From contig NZ_NEVJ01000003.1 of assembly GCF_002261425.1 (NCBI RefSeq), positions 3,038,001 through 3,102,000 of the forward strand: a stretch of DNA of 64,000 nt. Reading direction: 5' to 3'. Position numbers and translations under genes: made by a program. Positions 63,102 through 64,000 of this stretch are shown here, one piece after another (position 1 is the first letter of the stretch; every line of letters begins with the position of its first letter). A model generated the notes under the pieces. It was given only the letters and a program-made list of their open reading frames with translations, was not told where the DNA came from and searched no databases. This DNA comes from Bordetella genomosp. 9 (lineage in GTDB: Bacteria > Pseudomonadota > Gammaproteobacteria > Burkholderiales > Burkholderiaceae_B).

Positions 63102-63869
63102 TCAGCGCTTCGGTAGTGGCCTTCTTTCCGCGCAAATAGCGCATTCCTCGTCGCGCGGGACGTTCAGGCTGCGCCATTGCATGGCCAGGCCGTCCAGGCA
63201 CAGCATGCGGCCGGCGAGCGTTTCGCCGATACCGGCCAGCAGCTTCAAGGCTTCCGCCGCCTGCACGCTGCCGATGATGCCCACCAGCGGCGCCAGCACG
63301 CCCATGGTCGCGCAGTTGGCTTCTTCGACGTCGTCCGCTTCCGGGAACAGGCAGTGATAGCACGGCGAGGTCTCGCCACGCAGGTCGAATACGCTGACCT
63401 GCCCATCGAAGCGGATGGCCGCGCCCGACACCAGCGGCTTGCGGTGATGCACGCACGCGCGGTTGATCGCGTGCCGGGTGGTGAAGTTGTCGGAACAATC
63501 GAGCACCACGTCCGCGCGCGCCACGGCGGCGAGCAGGGCATCGCCCTGCAGGCGCTGGGCAATGGTGTCGACGACGATCTCCGGATTGAGCGACAGCAAG
63601 GCGCGGCGCCCTGATTCCACCTTGGCCTGTCCCAGGCTTTCCGTGGCGTGCAGCAACTGCCGCTGCAGGTTGCTGAGTTCGACGACGTCGTCGTCGACCA
63701 GCGTGATATGGCCGACCCCCGCGCTGGCAAGATACATCGCGGCCGGAGAGCCCAGCCCCCCTGCCCCGATGATCAGCGCACGCCCCGCCAGGATTTTTTC
63801 CTGTCCTTCGATACCGAGTTCGTCGAGCAGGATGTGGCGGGCATAGCGCAGCAACTGCTGGTCGTTCAT
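63102..63869 (-). CDS. MoeB/ThiF-type adenylyltransferase
   Basis: 255-residue E1-like enzyme that adenylates the C-terminal glycine of a small sulfur-carrier protein (MoaD or ThiS). GRALIIGAGGLGSPAAMYLASAGVG is the nucleotide loop in pieces and DCSDNFTTRHAINRAC the second motif. Zinc is held by CYHC and CAIC, and the active Cys lies in ANCATMGVLAPLVG. It has no rhodanese extension. Whether it serves molybdopterin or thiamine cannot be told. Its start overlaps the end of the upstream protease gene. Confidence 0.93.
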   Translation of the reverse strand: MNDQQLLRYARHILLDELGIEGQEKILAGRALIIGAGGLGSPAAMYLASAGVGHITLVDDDVVELSNLQRQLLHATESLGQAKVESGRRALLSLNPEIVVDTIAQRLQGDALLAAVARADVVLDCSDNFTTRHAINRACVHHRKPLVSGAAIRFDGQVSVFDLRGETSPCYHCLFPEADDVEEANCATMGVLAPLVGIIGSVQAAEALKLLAGIGETLAGRMLCLDGLAMQWRSLNVPRDEECAICAERRPLPKR

Positions 63870-64000
63870 TTTGCCTTGGCGGGCTCGACTCCGGACGGCG
63901 TGATCGTCATGCGTTCCGTCGGCGCCTGCGCGGCGCCGGCGGTCTGCTGCGGCGCGCCGGCCTTGTCATTGGACGCGGTCTTGGGCACGGCCTTCTGGAT
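63866..64000 (-). CDS. C-terminal end of a probable S41 protease (CtpA), partial
   Basis: The last 44 codons of a gene that continues to the right. The sequence is Ala/Pro/Lys-rich and ends RMTITPSGVEPAKAK before TGA at 63866-63868, which overlaps the MoeB-type start by two bases. Low-complexity tails of this kind close C-terminal processing peptidases in Bordetella, where ctpA precedes this gene, so the call rests on position and tail rather than a domain. Confidence 0.5.
   Translation of the reverse strand: MQKAVPKTASNDKAGAPQQTAGAAQAPTERMTITPSGVEPAKAK

Overview
The window looks like chromosome of a high-GC betaproteobacterium of the Alcaligenaceae, close to Bordetella/Achromobacter. The basis is strong G/C bias at third codon positions, a Bug-type (Bordetella uptake gene) solute-binding protein, ApaG, SlmA, OpgG/OpgH and Trp protein sequences that read like Bordetella orthologues, and the prmC-prfA-hemA // tRNA-Phe order. 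The species cannot be named from sequence alone. No CRISPR array, rRNA, insertion sequence or intact prophage is visible.

Layout. 1-13 kb: housekeeping genes. These are the start of atpI, a secreted DUF1254 protein, an enoyl-CoA hydratase, an M61 peptidase, tRNA modification (mnmH, ttcA), folB, ubiX-grxD, then prmC-prfA and hemA facing a tRNA-Phe. 13.2-14.1 kb: a small accessory patch behind the tRNA terminator, holding a type II toxin-antitoxin locus whose toxin is broken and whose antitoxin is intact. 14.3-19.4 kb: a polar amino-acid-type (EhuB-like) ABC importer, an enolase-superfamily dehydratase and a GntR regulator, probably one catabolic unit. 19.5-25.7 kb: AraC regulator, Bug protein, PhzF-like protein, BlaI-type repressor, PBP7-type endopeptidase, a Tag-like glycosylase lacking most zinc ligands, and a zinc/cadmium efflux protein. 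25.9-28.3 kb: an 802-residue protein of unknown family with a repeat-rich N-terminus and a helical remainder.

28.4-35.9 kb is the most unusual part. Three minus-strand operons and one divergent FCD-type GntR regulator encode a heme-oxygenase-like diiron oxidase with all six metal ligands, two [2Fe-2S] ferredoxins, a 108-residue protein of unknown function, an iron-sulfur flavin reductase, a GlcG-like protein, an aldehyde dehydrogenase and a 12-helix-type permease. All four promoters carry one related TATACA-centred motif in the same orientation relative to the gene. This reads as a single regulon for uptake and oxidative breakdown of an unidentified organic anion, with NAD(P)H electrons flowing through reductase and ferredoxins to the diiron enzyme and an aldehyde product being oxidised.

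36-64 kb: small envelope proteins, opgG-opgH (periplasmic glucans), a 2-hydroxyacid dehydrogenase, a DsbC-like protein with four N-terminal repeats, a UbiH-type monooxygenase, mltA and apaG. Then come rpe-gph and a trp operon (trpE-G-D-C) preceded by a leader peptide with four Trp codons and an attenuator, followed by a thioesterase, a hybrid sensor kinase, a GH15 protein, an EmrB-type exporter with its MarR regulator and matching palindromes, a class II aldolase, metQ, argB, a HAD nucleotidase, slmA, a MoeB/ThiF-type enzyme and the C-terminus of a probable CtpA protease. Most genes sit in short, often overlapping co-directional runs.
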